Assembly: GCA_002342035.1 (NCBI GenBank)
Contig: DDPE01000080.1
Location: 1-32,090 of the forward strand
Direction of reading: 5' to 3'
Source: Asticcacaulis sp. UBA2476
GTDB taxonomy: Bacteria > Pseudomonadota > Alphaproteobacteria > Caulobacterales > Caulobacteraceae
DNA: 32,090 bases
The notes under the pieces are model-generated. The model saw nothing but the letters and a program-made list of their open reading frames with translations, did not search any database and was not told the origin of the DNA. Below, piece after piece: positions 8,316 to 16,398 of this stretch (positions are counted from its first letter, which is position 1; each line of letters begins with the position of its first letter). A program made the translations under genes and the position numbers.

Positions 8316-9253
8316 GCCAGATGAAACAACCACAACAATATCGGCAGGGTGATCAGGCTCAGTGAGGTCGTCAGGGCCACGATCCCGGCCATCAGGGCCG
8401 CGTCTCCGCCCATATGGCGGGCCTGAACGTAGGCGACGGCCGCGCAAGGGGCCGCACCACAACATAACGCGACACCTTGGGCGAGTTCATCCCCACCCAA
8501 AGCGCGGCAAATGCCCCAGCTTAGGATCGGCACCATCATGACCTTAAACAAAGACGTGGCGACCACCAGTCCAGGGCTTTTAAAAATATAGCCAAAGCTC
8601 AAACCCGCTCCGGCCAGTATCAGCCCGGTCGGGATGGCGGCATCGCCCAGCATCTTAAGGTCTTTGTCGATGAACGGCACGCTCGGGGCGTGGGTGGCGT
8701 TGAGGAATAACCCGATCAGGCACGACAGAAAAATCGGATTGGTGAATAGCTTAAGCCCTATCGCCTTGAATGAGCGGTCAGGCTGGTTGTCGCCTTCCAG
8801 TTCACCCCAGCGCGCCAGCACCATGATCGAGGCCATGTTGCTGAGCGGGATGAGCGCGCTCATGGCGATGGCCGCCAGCCCCAAGGCTTCATCGCCGAAA
8901 ATGGCGGTGGCAATCGGCAGGAACACAAATGAATTAAACCGGATCAGGCCCTGAAACACCGATGTGAAAGTGGGGCCGTTGAGTTTCAAAAACGGCTTTA
9001 ACGCAAATCCCAGCAATGCCGACAGTATCATCGCCGCAGTGACGCCAATGCTGACCGGCCCGGTCGACAGGCCTGACAAATCCGCGTGCCAGATGGCCGG
9101 AATCAGAAAGCCCGGATAAAACACATAGACCGCCAGCCGCTCAATAGGGTTCCAGACGTGTAGCGGCAGAAAGCCCGATTTTTTCAGGCCGTACCCCAGC
9201 GCAATCATCAGAAAGACCGGCGCAATGCCATTGATAAAGGTGTCAGGTGTCAT
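8312..9253 (-). CDS. AEC-family membrane transporter (auxin efflux carrier type)
   Basis: The 313 residues form about ten hydrophobic helices in two sets of five, as in the AEC permease family. The start MTPDTFINGIAPVFLMIALGY and the internal PGFLIPAIW are typical. The second half has GDAAIPTGLILAGAGL and GVALCCGAAPCAAVAYVQA, matching the conserved small-residue helices that line the transport path. Family members move organic acids such as malate or malonate, or unknown weak acids; the substrate cannot be told from sequence. It is not in an operon: upstream lies a noncoding region and the next gene is divergent. Confidence 0.9.
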   Translation of the reverse strand: MTPDTFINGIAPVFLMIALGYGLKKSGFLPLHVWNPIERLAVYVFYPGFLIPAIWHADLSGLSTGPVSIGVTAAMILSALLGFALKPFLKLNGPTFTSVFQGLIRFNSFVFLPIATAIFGDEALGLAAIAMSALIPLSNMASIMVLARWGELEGDNQPDRSFKAIGLKLFTNPIFLSCLIGLFLNATHAPSVPFIDKDLKMLGDAAIPTGLILAGAGLSFGYIFKSPGLVVATSLFKVMMVPILSWGICRALGGDELAQGVALCCGAAPCAAVAYVQARHMGGDAALMAGIVALTTSLSLITLPILLWLFHLA

Positions 9254-9529
9254 GGCCTGTCTTTGGCGGTCGGCGCGGCGCGAGTCAACCTGTAGGGGGC
9301 TGCGGACGTTAGGTGTCTAAAGATAGGGCGGTAAGGCACAAGTTTCAAAAGGGTGGTTTCAATTGCAATAACCGTCAGTGGTATAGGGTTGTGGTTACTG
9401 TCTTAGTGCAATTTTTTGTGAGTATTTGAGAGCTGATATTTAATAATAATTAAGTCGCTTTTCTTTTGATCAGGCGTATGGTGGCGGCGCGAGGGCGGGG
9501 ATTACGCATAAACCAAAAGGAGGGGCATC

Positions 9530-9925
9530 ATGTCTCGTTCTATTTATTTGGTAGCGTTGCTTTCAAGTGTTGTTGTATCTGCACCGATTACAGCGGTTTT
9601 GGCCCAGGAAATTCCGGAAGTTAAGGTCGAGGCGGGCGAACGGATGCGTCTGATGGATGTGGATCGTGAGCCTGTTGAACGACGGTTATCGTTGCGCAAC
9701 GTTGATTTCACAGATGCACGCGATGTCGACCGTCTTTATCGACACTTACGTTTTGTGGCTTATGATGTCTGTAATTCCGGCCCGAATGCCAGTCGAAGTG
9801 CAGACCAGCGCTGTGCGGCGCGGGCACTTAATGGGGCGGTTACCGACATTGATCGGCCAGTTTTAACTCGGTATCACGCCCAGATCAGTGGTGGTGAGGT
9901 CATGGTGGCGGCGAATCATAAATAG
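9530..9925 (+). CDS. UrcA-family secreted protein
   Basis: The 131-residue product has a strong ribosome site (AGGAGG, 9518-9523) and an N-terminal signal peptide ending about ITAVLAQ. The mature part matches the UrcA family pattern: RNVDFTDARDVDRLYRHLRFVAYDVC, a spaced second cysteine (DQRC), then AARALNGAV. The two cysteines probably form a disulfide in the periplasm. UrcA proteins are common in Caulobacterales and sphingomonads; their role is not established. The upstream gap (9254-9529) is AT-rich and holds an imperfect hairpin (AATTGCA at 9361, TGCAATT at 9407, followed by a T run). A paralogue lies at 10716, on the other side of ruvX. Confidence 0.85.
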   Translation: MSRSIYLVALLSSVVVSAPITAVLAQEIPEVKVEAGERMRLMDVDREPVERRLSLRNVDFTDARDVDRLYRHLRFVAYDVCNSGPNASRSADQRCAARALNGAVTDIDRPVLTRYHAQISGGEVMVAANHK

Positions 9926-9944
9926 GGTTGGGCCGGATTGAGGG

Positions 9945-10415
9945 CTATTCCATGCCCTTTATCCGGTCTAACGCCCCTTGCAGAATATAGGCGGCTGCCG
10001 AACGGTCGATGACCTCGGCGCGTTTGGCGCGGGTAAGATCCGCCTCTTCGATCAGGAAGCGGTTCATCACCGATGACGACCAGCGTTCATCCCAGAAGGC
10101 AATCGGGAGGTCGCGCAAACGTAAAAGGTTACGGGCAAAAGCGCGCACCGACTGGCAGCGCGGGCCTTCGGTGCCGTCCATGTTTACCGGCAGACCGATC
10201 ACCATCCCGGATGCTTCGCGCTTTTTCATCAGGCCAAACAGATGTTCGGCTTCCTGAGTGAACTTGGTCTTTTTGATCAGTTCCAGCGGAGAGGCGATGG
10301 TAAGCGTTATGTCGCTCACCGCCACGCCGATGGTTTTTTCACCCAGGTCGAGCCCCAGCACCCCTGTGCGGACGGGCAATAGAGCTTTTAGTTCAGTTAT
10401 ATCGACAACGGCCAT
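9945..10415 (-). CDS. ruvX: Holliday junction resolvase-like protein RuvX (YqgF)
   Basis: RNase-H-fold nuclease; the family is linked to 16S rRNA 5'-end processing and to Holliday-junction resolution. The 156 residues include the first strand with its acidic residue (GVLGLDLGEKTIGVAVSD, 18-35), VIGLPVNMDGTEGPR in the middle, FWDERWSS with the second acidic cluster, and a C-terminal RSAAAYILQGALD helix. Its stop is 19 bases from the upstream UrcA gene's stop, so the two converge. It appears to be a single-gene unit, read from the AT-rich region 10416-10715. Confidence 0.95.
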   Translation of the reverse strand: MAVVDITELKALLPVRTGVLGLDLGEKTIGVAVSDITLTIASPLELIKKTKFTQEAEHLFGLMKKREASGMVIGLPVNMDGTEGPRCQSVRAFARNLLRLRDLPIAFWDERWSSSVMNRFLIEEADLTRAKRAEVIDRSAAAYILQGALDRIKGME

Positions 10416-10715
10416 GGTGGTGCTGTGGGCCGGAATGTCTGAAAAGTCAACGGTTTTACAGGCTGTGGCCGATGCGCGGAAAGTGATGTGGTTTCAAAAT
10501 AAACAGATATTTGTTTCGTTTATTTTGTTACAAGTAATTAACGCATTACAGAAAGTTAATCTGTTAAAAATATGTAATATATGAAACGAATTTAATTAAT
10601 GTATTCAGTGTAATGTGTGACGAATATTTAATAAAAATGTTATTTAAAGTAATTTACGTTGAGTGTATTCAATCCTCACCGGAGCGATGGGCTCCAAGCA
10701 TGAGGAGAATTTAAA
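10416..10715. promoter_or_regulatory. AT-rich intergenic region between ruvX and the second UrcA gene
   Basis: About 200 bases (10490-10670) are far richer in A and T than the surroundings. It contains a perfect 9-base inverted repeat, AAAATAAAC (10496-10504) and GTTTATTTT (10518-10526), and an overlapping alternative pairing of AAACA and TGTTT. It serves as the shared upstream region of the leftward ruvX and rightward UrcA genes. I see no ORF in it. Several -10-like TATAAT variants occur, so individual promoters cannot be chosen with confidence. Confidence 0.5.
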
Positions 10716-11078
10716 ATGGTACGTTCAGTTTATATGGTGGCGTTGGCGTCTGTGGCGCTTTTGAGTGCGGGTGTATCGGTGGCGCAAGCGGGCGAAAAAG
10801 ATCGCACTGCCACAAAGACCGTGGTGTCGGTCGAAGGCGTCAACTTCAATAATACGGCTGAGGTGGCAAAGGTTTATCGTCAGCTTAAAAAGACCGCGAA
10901 TACTCTTTGCGATAGTGAATATCAGCGCTACGCCGCTCAGGATCGCCAGTGTGCTCAGGCCGCACTTTCCAATGCTGTGCGCCAGCTTAATCAACCGACC
11001 CTGACGGCGCTGCATGAGTCTAAGAACGCCCCGGTCTATGCCGACAAGGGCCGTGTTCTGGCAGGTCTTAGCCAATAA
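10716..11078 (+). CDS. UrcA-family secreted protein, second paralogue
   Basis: The 120-residue product starts with a signal peptide (VYMVALASVALLSAG, cleavage near AQA-GEKD). Its mature domain follows the same plan as the protein at 9530: VEGVNFNNTAEVAKVYRQLKKTANTLC, then DRQCAQAALSNAVRQLN. The two cysteines are spaced as in the paralogue and probably pair. A GAGGAG ribosome site lies about 10 bases before the ATG. The two genes share the start M-R/S-S-I/V-Y, so they look like an old tandem duplication now separated by ruvX. A periplasmic location is inferred; function is unknown. Confidence 0.85.
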   Translation: MVRSVYMVALASVALLSAGVSVAQAGEKDRTATKTVVSVEGVNFNNTAEVAKVYRQLKKTANTLCDSEYQRYAAQDRQCAQAALSNAVRQLNQPTLTALHESKNAPVYADKGRVLAGLSQ

Positions 11079-11107
11079 TTTCTGAAAATAATGTGCGCTT
11101 AAACCAG

Positions 11108-11139
11108 GCCCGTGCCCACCCAAACTGAGTGGCGCGGGC
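11108..11139. terminator. Hairpin between convergent genes
   Basis: GCCCGTGCCCAC (11108-11119) can pair with GTGGCGCGGGC (11129-11139) with one wobble pair and one bulge. It lies between the UrcA gene and the convergent oxygenase gene. There is no long T run on either side, so it is a weak candidate for a two-way terminator. Confidence 0.35.
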
Positions 11140-11150
11140 TTAGTTATATC

Positions 11151-11966
11151 CTACGTCTTATTGATGCGCCCGCGACCGCGTCCGGTGCCCAAGGTTTTGG
11201 ACACCAGATTACGGGCGGCGTTATCGACTATGCCTATGGCCGATTTTAGCGTTTCGCCCGGACGGCCGGAAAAGGATGTGACGTGGAAGTAGTCCGACTG
11301 ATCCGGCGAAATGTCCGAGAAATAGTAGTTGGATACGCAAGTGCGCGGCCGGTCTGCGACCACGGGGCTGACCGAATGCCAGCTAATCTTTGTGGTTTCC
11401 ATGACGGCCAGTCGGTTGAAGGCCGCCATCACGGTCACTGGCGTTTTGCGATCATCATCCCATAGTTCCAGATTGCCGCCATTCTCAGCTTTCCAGTCGG
11501 GTGAGACATAATAGAGTAGGTTCAGGCGGCGGTATTTTTGGCGGTCGCCGTCATGGCTGTTGTCGATGTGGGGGTTGAGAAAATCGCCCTTAAACATCAT
11601 CGACAGGCCACCCGCGTAAAGCTTAGGGTCGGGTTCGATCGCCTCAAAGCCGACCATATCGGCGATCAACTCAACAATCGCCTTATCCTGCAAGGCATAG
11701 GTGATATCAGACAGGATGGGCGCATAACCACTGAGGTCGGTTGAGGTGCGCTTTTTTTCGCGGAAGGTATCGCGGTTGAAAAAGCCGTCGCCATCACGCG
11801 GAAAAGCCTCATGAATACGGTGCGCGTCGACTGTGGGCAGCAGGTCATCCAGTATAAAATGGCGGGTCTTTGTACCTTGCGGGTTTTGCCATTGCCGAAG
11901 CAGGTCGTCACGATTGCGGGTCAGGGCGTCGCGGATCAGGGTAATGAAACGATCCTTTTCAGACAT
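11151..11966 (-). CDS. 2-oxoglutarate/Fe(II)-dependent oxygenase
   Basis: The 271-residue protein has the double-stranded beta-helix iron site: His133 and Asp135 in PHIDNSH, the distal His197 in KISWHSVSPV, and Arg208 eleven residues later, placed to bind the 2-oxoglutarate carboxylate. Between them is LNLLYYVSPDW and NGGNLELWD, typical of the prolyl-hydroxylase-like subgroup that modifies proteins or sugars. No signal peptide or membrane segment is seen, so it should be cytosolic. The C-terminal tail is basic (GRGRGRINK). It is a single-gene unit. The substrate is not predictable from this sequence. Confidence 0.9.
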   Translation of the reverse strand: MSEKDRFITLIRDALTRNRDDLLRQWQNPQGTKTRHFILDDLLPTVDAHRIHEAFPRDGDGFFNRDTFREKKRTSTDLSGYAPILSDITYALQDKAIVELIADMVGFEAIEPDPKLYAGGLSMMFKGDFLNPHIDNSHDGDRQKYRRLNLLYYVSPDWKAENGGNLELWDDDRKTPVTVMAAFNRLAVMETTKISWHSVSPVVADRPRTCVSNYYFSDISPDQSDYFHVTSFSGRPGETLKSAIGIVDNAARNLVSKTLGTGRGRGRINKT

Positions 11967-12151
11967 TTAAGGCTCCTTTGGGACGCCTCCAGTGTGCAGG
12001 GCGGCGAGCTGTCGGCATGTTTATAGGGCTTTGCCAGCCTGTCCAGCGGTTGTAGGCGAATAATTGTGCAATCTTTGCGTAGCGGGGCCTTGTCAAGACG
12101 AGGCGTAATGTCTAACCCAATCCAATCAAATTTACGTGGAGTCTTAAGCTC

Positions 12152-12439
12152 ATGGCCATTGATGTGGCAACGGTGAAGAAGGTCGCGTCCCTGTCGCGAC
12201 TGCGGGAGCCCGAAGCGCGGCTGGAAAGCCTGTCCGGCGAACTGAACGGTATTCTGGGCTGGATTGAGCAGTTGAATGAGATCGACGTGACCGGCGTGGA
12301 ACCCATGACCACCGCCGTGGCCGCTGCCGCTCCGCTGCGCGAAGACGTTGTGTCTGACGGTGGCAAGGTCGCGGATGTCGTTAAAAACGCGCCAAAAACC
12401 GTTGATGGCTTTTTCGTCGTGCCGAAAGTGGTGGAATAG
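12152..12439 (+). CDS. gatC: Asp-tRNA(Asn)/Glu-tRNA(Gln) amidotransferase subunit C
   Basis: Small scaffold subunit of the GatCAB complex, which converts misacylated Glu-tRNA(Gln) or Asp-tRNA(Asn) to the correct amide. Its 95 residues match the family: VATVKKVASLSRL at the start, then ELNGILGWIEQLNEIDVTGVEPM, and the conserved LREDVV segment. A GGAG ribosome site lies at 12137-12140. The stop is three bases before the gatA ATG, so the two genes are co-transcribed. gatB does not follow. Confidence 0.97.
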   Translation: MAIDVATVKKVASLSRLREPEARLESLSGELNGILGWIEQLNEIDVTGVEPMTTAVAAAAPLREDVVSDGGKVADVVKNAPKTVDGFFVVPKVVE

Positions 12440-12442
12440 ACC

Positions 12443-13927
12443 ATGAGCGATCTGACCAAACTTACTCTTAAAGGCGCACTGGACGGTCTGAAAGCCAAAA
12501 CCTTTTCGTCTTCTGAGCTGACCGAAGCCTTTATCGGCGCAATTGAGCACAGCAACGGCGCGCTCAATGCCTATGTCGAGACGACCTTTGATAAGGCGCG
12601 CGCTCAGGCCAAGGCGTCCGATGAACGTCTGGCCAAAGGTGAGGGCCGCGCATTAGAGGGCGCCCCGCTCGGCATCAAGGATCTGTACTGCACCGAAGGT
12701 GTGCGCACCACGGCGTGCTCGAAAATCCTTGGCAATTTCATCCCGACCTATGAATCGACAGTTACTGCCAATCTATGGCAAGGCGGCGCGGTTATGCTGG
12801 GCAAGCTCAATATGGATGAGTTTGCGATGGGCTCATCCAATGAGACCTCGCACTGGGGGCCGGTGGTCAACCCGTGGAAGGCCAAAGATTCCAATCAGGC
12901 CCTGACGCCGGGTGGCTCTTCCGGTGGTTCAGCGGCGGCGGTGGCCGCGGATCTGTGTCTGGCGGCAACGGCGTCCGATACCGGCGGGTCGATCCGCCAA
13001 CCGGCGGCGTTCACTGGCACGGTCGGCATCAAACCGACCTATGGCCGCGCCTCGCGCTTTGGCATGGTGGCGTTCGCGTCCTCTCTGGATCAGGCGGGGC
13101 CGATCACCAAAACGGTCGAAGACGCAGCGATCATGCTGAATGTCATGTGCTCACACGACGTTAAGGATTCGACCAGCCTCGATATCGAGGTCCCTGATTT
13201 CACGAAGTTTATCGGCAAATCTGTCAAGGGTTTGCGCATCGGTATCCCCGACGAATATCGCCTAGATGGTATTCCGGCGGAAATTGATGCGCTGTGGGAG
13301 CAGGGCATTGCCTGGCTGAAAGACGCCGGGGCTGAGATCGTGCGCATCACCTTGCCGCACACCAAGTACGCTCTGCCGTGCTATTATATTGTGGCCCCTG
13401 CCGAAGCGTCGTCCAATCTGGCGCGCTATGACGGGATGCGGTTTGGTTATCGCGATCCGGAGGCGACAAACCTTGTCGACACCTATGAGCTGTCGCGCTC
13501 AGAGGGCTTCGGCAAGGAAGTCAAACGCCGGATCATGATCGGCACCTATGTGCTATCGGCCGGTTTCTATGACGCCTATTACGTCAAGGCATTGAAAGTC
13601 CGCCGTAAAATCGCGGATGATTTTACCGAGGCCTTTAAATCTTGCGACGTGATCTTAACGCCCGCCACCCCGTCGTCGGCCTTTGCGCTGGGCGATGAGA
13701 AAAAGGCCGCTGATCCAGTGTCGATGTATCTGAACGACGTGTTCACGGTGACGACCAATCTTGCCGGACTGCCGGGGCTGTCGGTGCCTGCGGGTCTCGA
13801 TCAGCATGGTCTGCCGTTGGGATTGCAGGTCATCGGTAAGGCGCTGGATGAAGGCACCGTTCTCACCATCGCCTCGGTGCTGGAACAGGCCGCAGGCTTT
13901 ACGCAAAAACCGTCGAAGTGGTGGTAA
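12443..13927 (+). CDS. gatA: Asp-tRNA(Asn)/Glu-tRNA(Gln) amidotransferase subunit A
   Basis: The amidase subunit that releases ammonia from glutamine and feeds it to GatB. The 494 residues carry the amidase-signature triad: Lys79 in PLGIKD, Ser159 in TPGGSSGGS and Ser183 in DTGGSIRQP. The neighbouring motifs GKLNMDEFAMGSSNE and GRASRFGMVAFASSLDQ are characteristic of GatA rather than of a general amidase. Length is normal. It follows gatC by three bases and is closed by an intrinsic terminator at 13938. The partner gatB is not in the window; in some alphaproteobacteria it is encoded apart. Confidence 0.98.
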   Translation: MSDLTKLTLKGALDGLKAKTFSSSELTEAFIGAIEHSNGALNAYVETTFDKARAQAKASDERLAKGEGRALEGAPLGIKDLYCTEGVRTTACSKILGNFIPTYESTVTANLWQGGAVMLGKLNMDEFAMGSSNETSHWGPVVNPWKAKDSNQALTPGGSSGGSAAAVAADLCLAATASDTGGSIRQPAAFTGTVGIKPTYGRASRFGMVAFASSLDQAGPITKTVEDAAIMLNVMCSHDVKDSTSLDIEVPDFTKFIGKSVKGLRIGIPDEYRLDGIPAEIDALWEQGIAWLKDAGAEIVRITLPHTKYALPCYYIVAPAEASSNLARYDGMRFGYRDPEATNLVDTYELSRSEGFGKEVKRRIMIGTYVLSAGFYDAYYVKALKVRRKIADDFTEAFKSCDVILTPATPSSAFALGDEKKAADPVSMYLNDVFTVTTNLAGLPGLSVPAGLDQHGLPLGLQVIGKALDEGTVLTIASVLEQAAGFTQKPSKWW

Positions 13928-13937
13928 GCTAACAAAG

Positions 13938-13961
13938 CGGGGCTTCGGCCCCGTTTTTTTT
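13938..13961 (+). terminator. Intrinsic terminator of gatCA
   Basis: CGGGGC (13938-13943) pairs perfectly with GCCCCG (13948-13953) around a stable TTCG tetraloop, followed by eight T residues. It lies 11 bases after the gatA stop. Confidence 0.95.
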
Positions 13962-14050
13962 ATTCCGCAAGCGAGGCGGCAAAGCTGTGCCGGTTTAATG
14001 CGGTAACATCTGAGTTCTGTTTTGACGGGAAATATCCGGGTGGCGGATAG

Positions 14051-14099
14051 GAAAATGGTGGTGGGCACGGACTCGAACCGTGGATCCGCTGATTAAGAG
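14051..14099. other. Attachment-site repeat, displaced tRNA-Lys 3' half
   Basis: This 49-base segment nearly repeats 16481-16530, the 3' half of the tRNA-Lys gene plus a few bases beyond its CCA end. The copies differ by one substitution (GGATCC against GGACCC) and one missing G. Similarity stops exactly at the anticodon loop (GATTAAGAG); beyond it the sequence no longer matches tRNA. This is the pattern left when an element integrates at the anticodon loop and carries a replacement 3' end. The segment cannot make a tRNA. Confidence 0.88.
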
Positions 14100-14232
14100 C
14101 CGTACCACTAAGTCTCGGAATATATTATATTTTATAGGATTTAAGACCCTTGGCGTTAAACCGGCGTTAAACTTCGGACGTTTTAACCCTTTGATTCCGT
14201 TAGATTCCAGAAAGAGCGATTAACACCGTCTC

Positions 14233-14254
14233 TGTTACCCATGTGTTACCCAAG
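14233..14254. other. Paired TGTTACCCA sites, left end of island
   Basis: TGTTACCCA occurs at 14233-14241 and again at 14244-14252, eleven bases apart in the same orientation. A matching pair lies near the other end (16400, 16412). A second direct repeat, GGCGTTAAAC (14152 and 14163), lies between these sites and the attachment repeat. Their placement suggests arm-type binding sites of the lost integrase; this is inference. Confidence 0.55.
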
Positions 14255-14303
14255 AAATCGGCATCTAAACACCATATGGAAAGGGAAGGCTAACCATCCG
14301 AGT

Positions 14304-14639
14304 TCATTTTTCTGAGGGTATATGGCGCGCCAAATCCATGGCGTCATATAGTATTCTCAATATCTCGATAACTTGCCCGTCATTTGCTCGGTACATGATG
14401 AAATGCCTCGCGGGTCGACCACGTCTAGCGATGTGCAAGCTCCGCAGATGTGGAAGTATTTCGTCGCGTGCAACACTTCGAAATATGTCCGGTCCATCGC
14501 CCAACTCTTCGAGCGCATCAATCAGAATATCCTGGTACAGCCGCGCTTGTCTTTCGCCGAATGTGTCGCGTGTGTAGGTCAGGATTTGTGCGAAATCTGC
14601 CTCTGCCTCTGAGGACAAGCGAATACGCCATTTCGTCAC
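14304..14639 (-). CDS. parE: ParE/RelE-family toxin
   Basis: The 111-residue protein fits the RelE/ParE toxin fold: an N-terminal basic strand (WRIRLSSEAEADF), a helix with LTYTRDTFGERQARLYQ, and the C-terminal beta sheet with RRGRPARHFIMYRANDGQVIEILRILYD. ParE members inhibit DNA gyrase; RelE members cut ribosome-bound mRNA. The sequence is closer to ParE because it lacks an evident RelE catalytic set, but target choice remains uncertain. It starts with GTG, overlapping the stop codon of the antitoxin gene (GTGA), so it is translated after the antitoxin. It lies inside the tRNA-Lys island and appears intact. Confidence 0.9.
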   Translation of the reverse strand: MTKWRIRLSSEAEADFAQILTYTRDTFGERQARLYQDILIDALEELGDGPDIFRSVARDEILPHLRSLHIARRGRPARHFIMYRANDGQVIEILRILYDAMDLARHIPSEK

Positions 14640-14923
14640 GAGTGACGCCCACCCAGGGCGGCGTCCGCAACGGAATTGAGATGCGCTTTCAATGAGGCAG
14701 CATCAGAAAATTCGACATAGTCGCCACGTTCGATTGCAGCGATACCAGTCTGTGCGGCTTGACGAAGCGCCTCTAGCTTGGCGTTATCCTCGGCTTCGCG
14801 GTTTTCGATTAGCCGCAAGCCCTCACGCATGACTTCACTGGCGTTTTGGTAACGCCCACTCTGAACCAGTTGCGCAATCAGGCTTTCATGGTGTTCAGTC
14901 AGAACGACATTTCGAGTGGGCAT
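14636..14923 (-). CDS. parD: ParD/CopG-family antitoxin
   Basis: The start at 14923 (MPTRNVVLTEHHES) is chosen over the upstream in-frame ATG because AAGGAG precedes it by seven bases. The 95-residue product has an N-terminal ribbon-helix-helix DNA-binding domain (NVVLTEHHESLIAQLVQSG, then YQNASEVMREGLRLIE) and a charged, flexible C-terminus that would wrap the toxin (AAIERGDYVEFSDAASLKAHL). It probably represses its own operon through the palindrome at 14958-14972. Gene order, overlap and sizes are those of a standard parDE module. Confidence 0.92.
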   Translation of the reverse strand: MPTRNVVLTEHHESLIAQLVQSGRYQNASEVMREGLRLIENREAEDNAKLEALRQAAQTGIAAIERGDYVEFSDAASLKAHLNSVADAALGGRHS

Positions 14924-14945
14924 AGCTAGTCTCCTTGGCCCCACC

Positions 14946-14973
14946 ATCATAGCATAATGGCATAATATGCCAA
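14946..14973 (-). promoter_or_regulatory. parDE promoter with overlapping operator
   Basis: On the minus strand, TTGGCA (14973-14968) and TATGAT (14951-14946) are 16 bases apart, close to the general sigma-70-type consensus. TGGCATA-A-TATGCCA at 14958-14972 is a perfect palindrome with seven-base arms that overlaps the -35 box and spacer. This is the expected arrangement for autorepression by the ParD ribbon-helix-helix dimer. Confidence 0.75.
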
Positions 14974-14987
14974 TAGGGTGCTCGGGG

Positions 14988-15257
14988 CTATTCCCCGGCT
15001 ACCAAGTGCTCAACGTCAAAGCCTAACAATCGAATCCCACGGATTGATCGATTGTTAAACGGCGGCCGTGTAAGGTCGCCCCAACCAAGCAACTCCATGA
15101 CGCAGGCCTCGCCAAATCCGTTCAATTTATAGCTGCCGAATACACAATCGTAGGCCCGCTCGATAGTGTCACCGGTGCCGGATAAAAGGTGATTTACGGT
15201 TCGCGCAACAGCTTCAAATGAATTGTTGGATTGGAAATCAATGCGCAGCCTTTCAAG
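14988..15257 (-). pseudogene. C-terminal fragment of an unidentified protein
   Basis: On the minus strand an open frame of about 90 codons ends at a TAG at 14990-14988 but has no convincing start: it runs into the opposite-strand hsdR remnant. The readable peptide includes SFEAVARTVNHLL, FGSYKLNGFGEACVMELLGW, FNNRSIRGIRLLGFDVEHL. Its composition is that of a real protein. The NRSIRGIRLLGF phrase faintly recalls segments in restriction-associated ATPases, but I cannot name the family. Its context beside hsdR fits debris of another defence gene. Confidence 0.45.
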
Positions 15258-16264
15258 CCCGCTTAGCCGTTGGTGCGATGATGGAGCGGTATGAGGCGGT
15301 GCGCGACCTTTTCCATGGATTTGACTATCAACCCGGCGTCACTGGCAAACCGCGTGATCGACTGCTGTGCCTTGGCAGCGCTATCGATTGGGTGCTGAAA
15401 TGGCAGGAAGTTCAAGCCGCTAAGCAAAAGTCTGTTGAAGATAAAAAGCGCGCTCATCGGGGATTCCTCGATATGGTGCTTGCGCTTTCAAAGGCATACG
15501 CATTGGCATCTGCCAGCGACGAAGCTCGCACAATCCGCGACGAAGTAGGATTTTTTCAGGCGATTCGAGCCGCACTCTCAAAGACGACAGCAACGGGCAA
15601 GATTAGCGAAAAAGACCGCACATTTGCCGTCCAGCAACTGGTGGACAGAGCCGTCGCATCTTCCGAAATTATCGATATCTTGAAGGTGGCGGGACTTCAG
15701 TCTCCCGATATTTCAATTCTATCCGACGAATTCCTCGTGGAAGTCGAAAAGATGGAGAAGAAGAACCTTGCTCTGGAAGCGTTGAAAAAACTCCTCAATG
15801 GAGAAATTTCAAGCAGATCACGGACCAATCTGGTCGAAAGCAAGGCCTTTTCAAATAGGCTAGAGGAGGCAATTGCCAGATATCATGCAGGAGCCATCTC
15901 TGCCGTGGAGATGATTCAAGAACTAATCGCGCTTGCGAAAGACATGAAGGCGGCTCGTTCCAGGGGCGAGGAAATGGGGCTCTTGCAAGAAGAGGTTGCC
16001 TTCTATATGGCGCTTGCAGAAAATGAGAGCGCAGTCGAAGCCATGGGAGACGAAAAGCTTCGAGTTATCGCCCAGGACCTGTTGGTCCAACTACGAGGGA
16101 ATGTCACCGTCGACTGGCACCAGCGCGAAAGCGCACGTGCTCGTATGCGAGTCTTAGTGAAGCGTATTCTCAAGAAGTACGGTTATCCGCCTGACCTAGC
16201 CGACGAGGCCGTGCAGACAGTACTTGCCCAGGCGGAAATTCTTTTGCAGGAAGTGATGTCGTAA
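15218..16264 (+). pseudogene. hsdR: Truncated type I restriction enzyme HsdR, C-terminal part only
   Basis: The open frame (348 codons) matches only the C-terminal region of HsdR, the motor and nuclease subunit of type I restriction enzymes. MMERYEAVRDLFHGFDY near residues 21-37 is a hallmark of the region after the helicase domains. FSNRLEEAIARYH, ELIALAKDMKAARSRGEEMG, AFYMALAENESAV and LVKRILKKYGYPPDLADEAV mark the DUF3387-type C-terminal domain. Full HsdR proteins are about 1000 residues, so the nuclease domain, the helicase domains and any start are gone. The first 15 or so codons overlap the opposite-strand fragment and are probably not hsdR sequence. No hsdM or hsdS is present. Restriction activity is not expected. 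Confidence 0.88.
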
Positions 16265-16398
16265 TCGGAGCCAAACTTCGTCAGACTGAAACTTTCGCTT
16301 ATCCTCGTTTTATCCAGTAAGTAAAAGTCCGCAAATGGCTGGCCGAAAGCGTAGTTCGAAGCCAAGCTCTATAACGAGTCAAAAATTCCATGTGCGAG

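Noticed and set aside
9361..9417. AATTGCA/TGCAATT inverted repeat with a T run, considered as a terminator
   Set aside because: The arms are short and far apart, and no gene is transcribed into it from the left, so a terminator role is unlikely. It is mentioned only as upstream structure of the first UrcA gene.
14060..14130. A second tRNA gene at the left end of the island
   Set aside because: Only the 3' half matches tRNA. The anticodon stem, D arm and acceptor 5' strand are missing, so it is a displaced fragment.
16183..16365. A 60-codon minus-strand frame at the end of the hsdR remnant
   Set aside because: Half of it overlaps conserved HsdR C-terminal sequence and it has no start signal.
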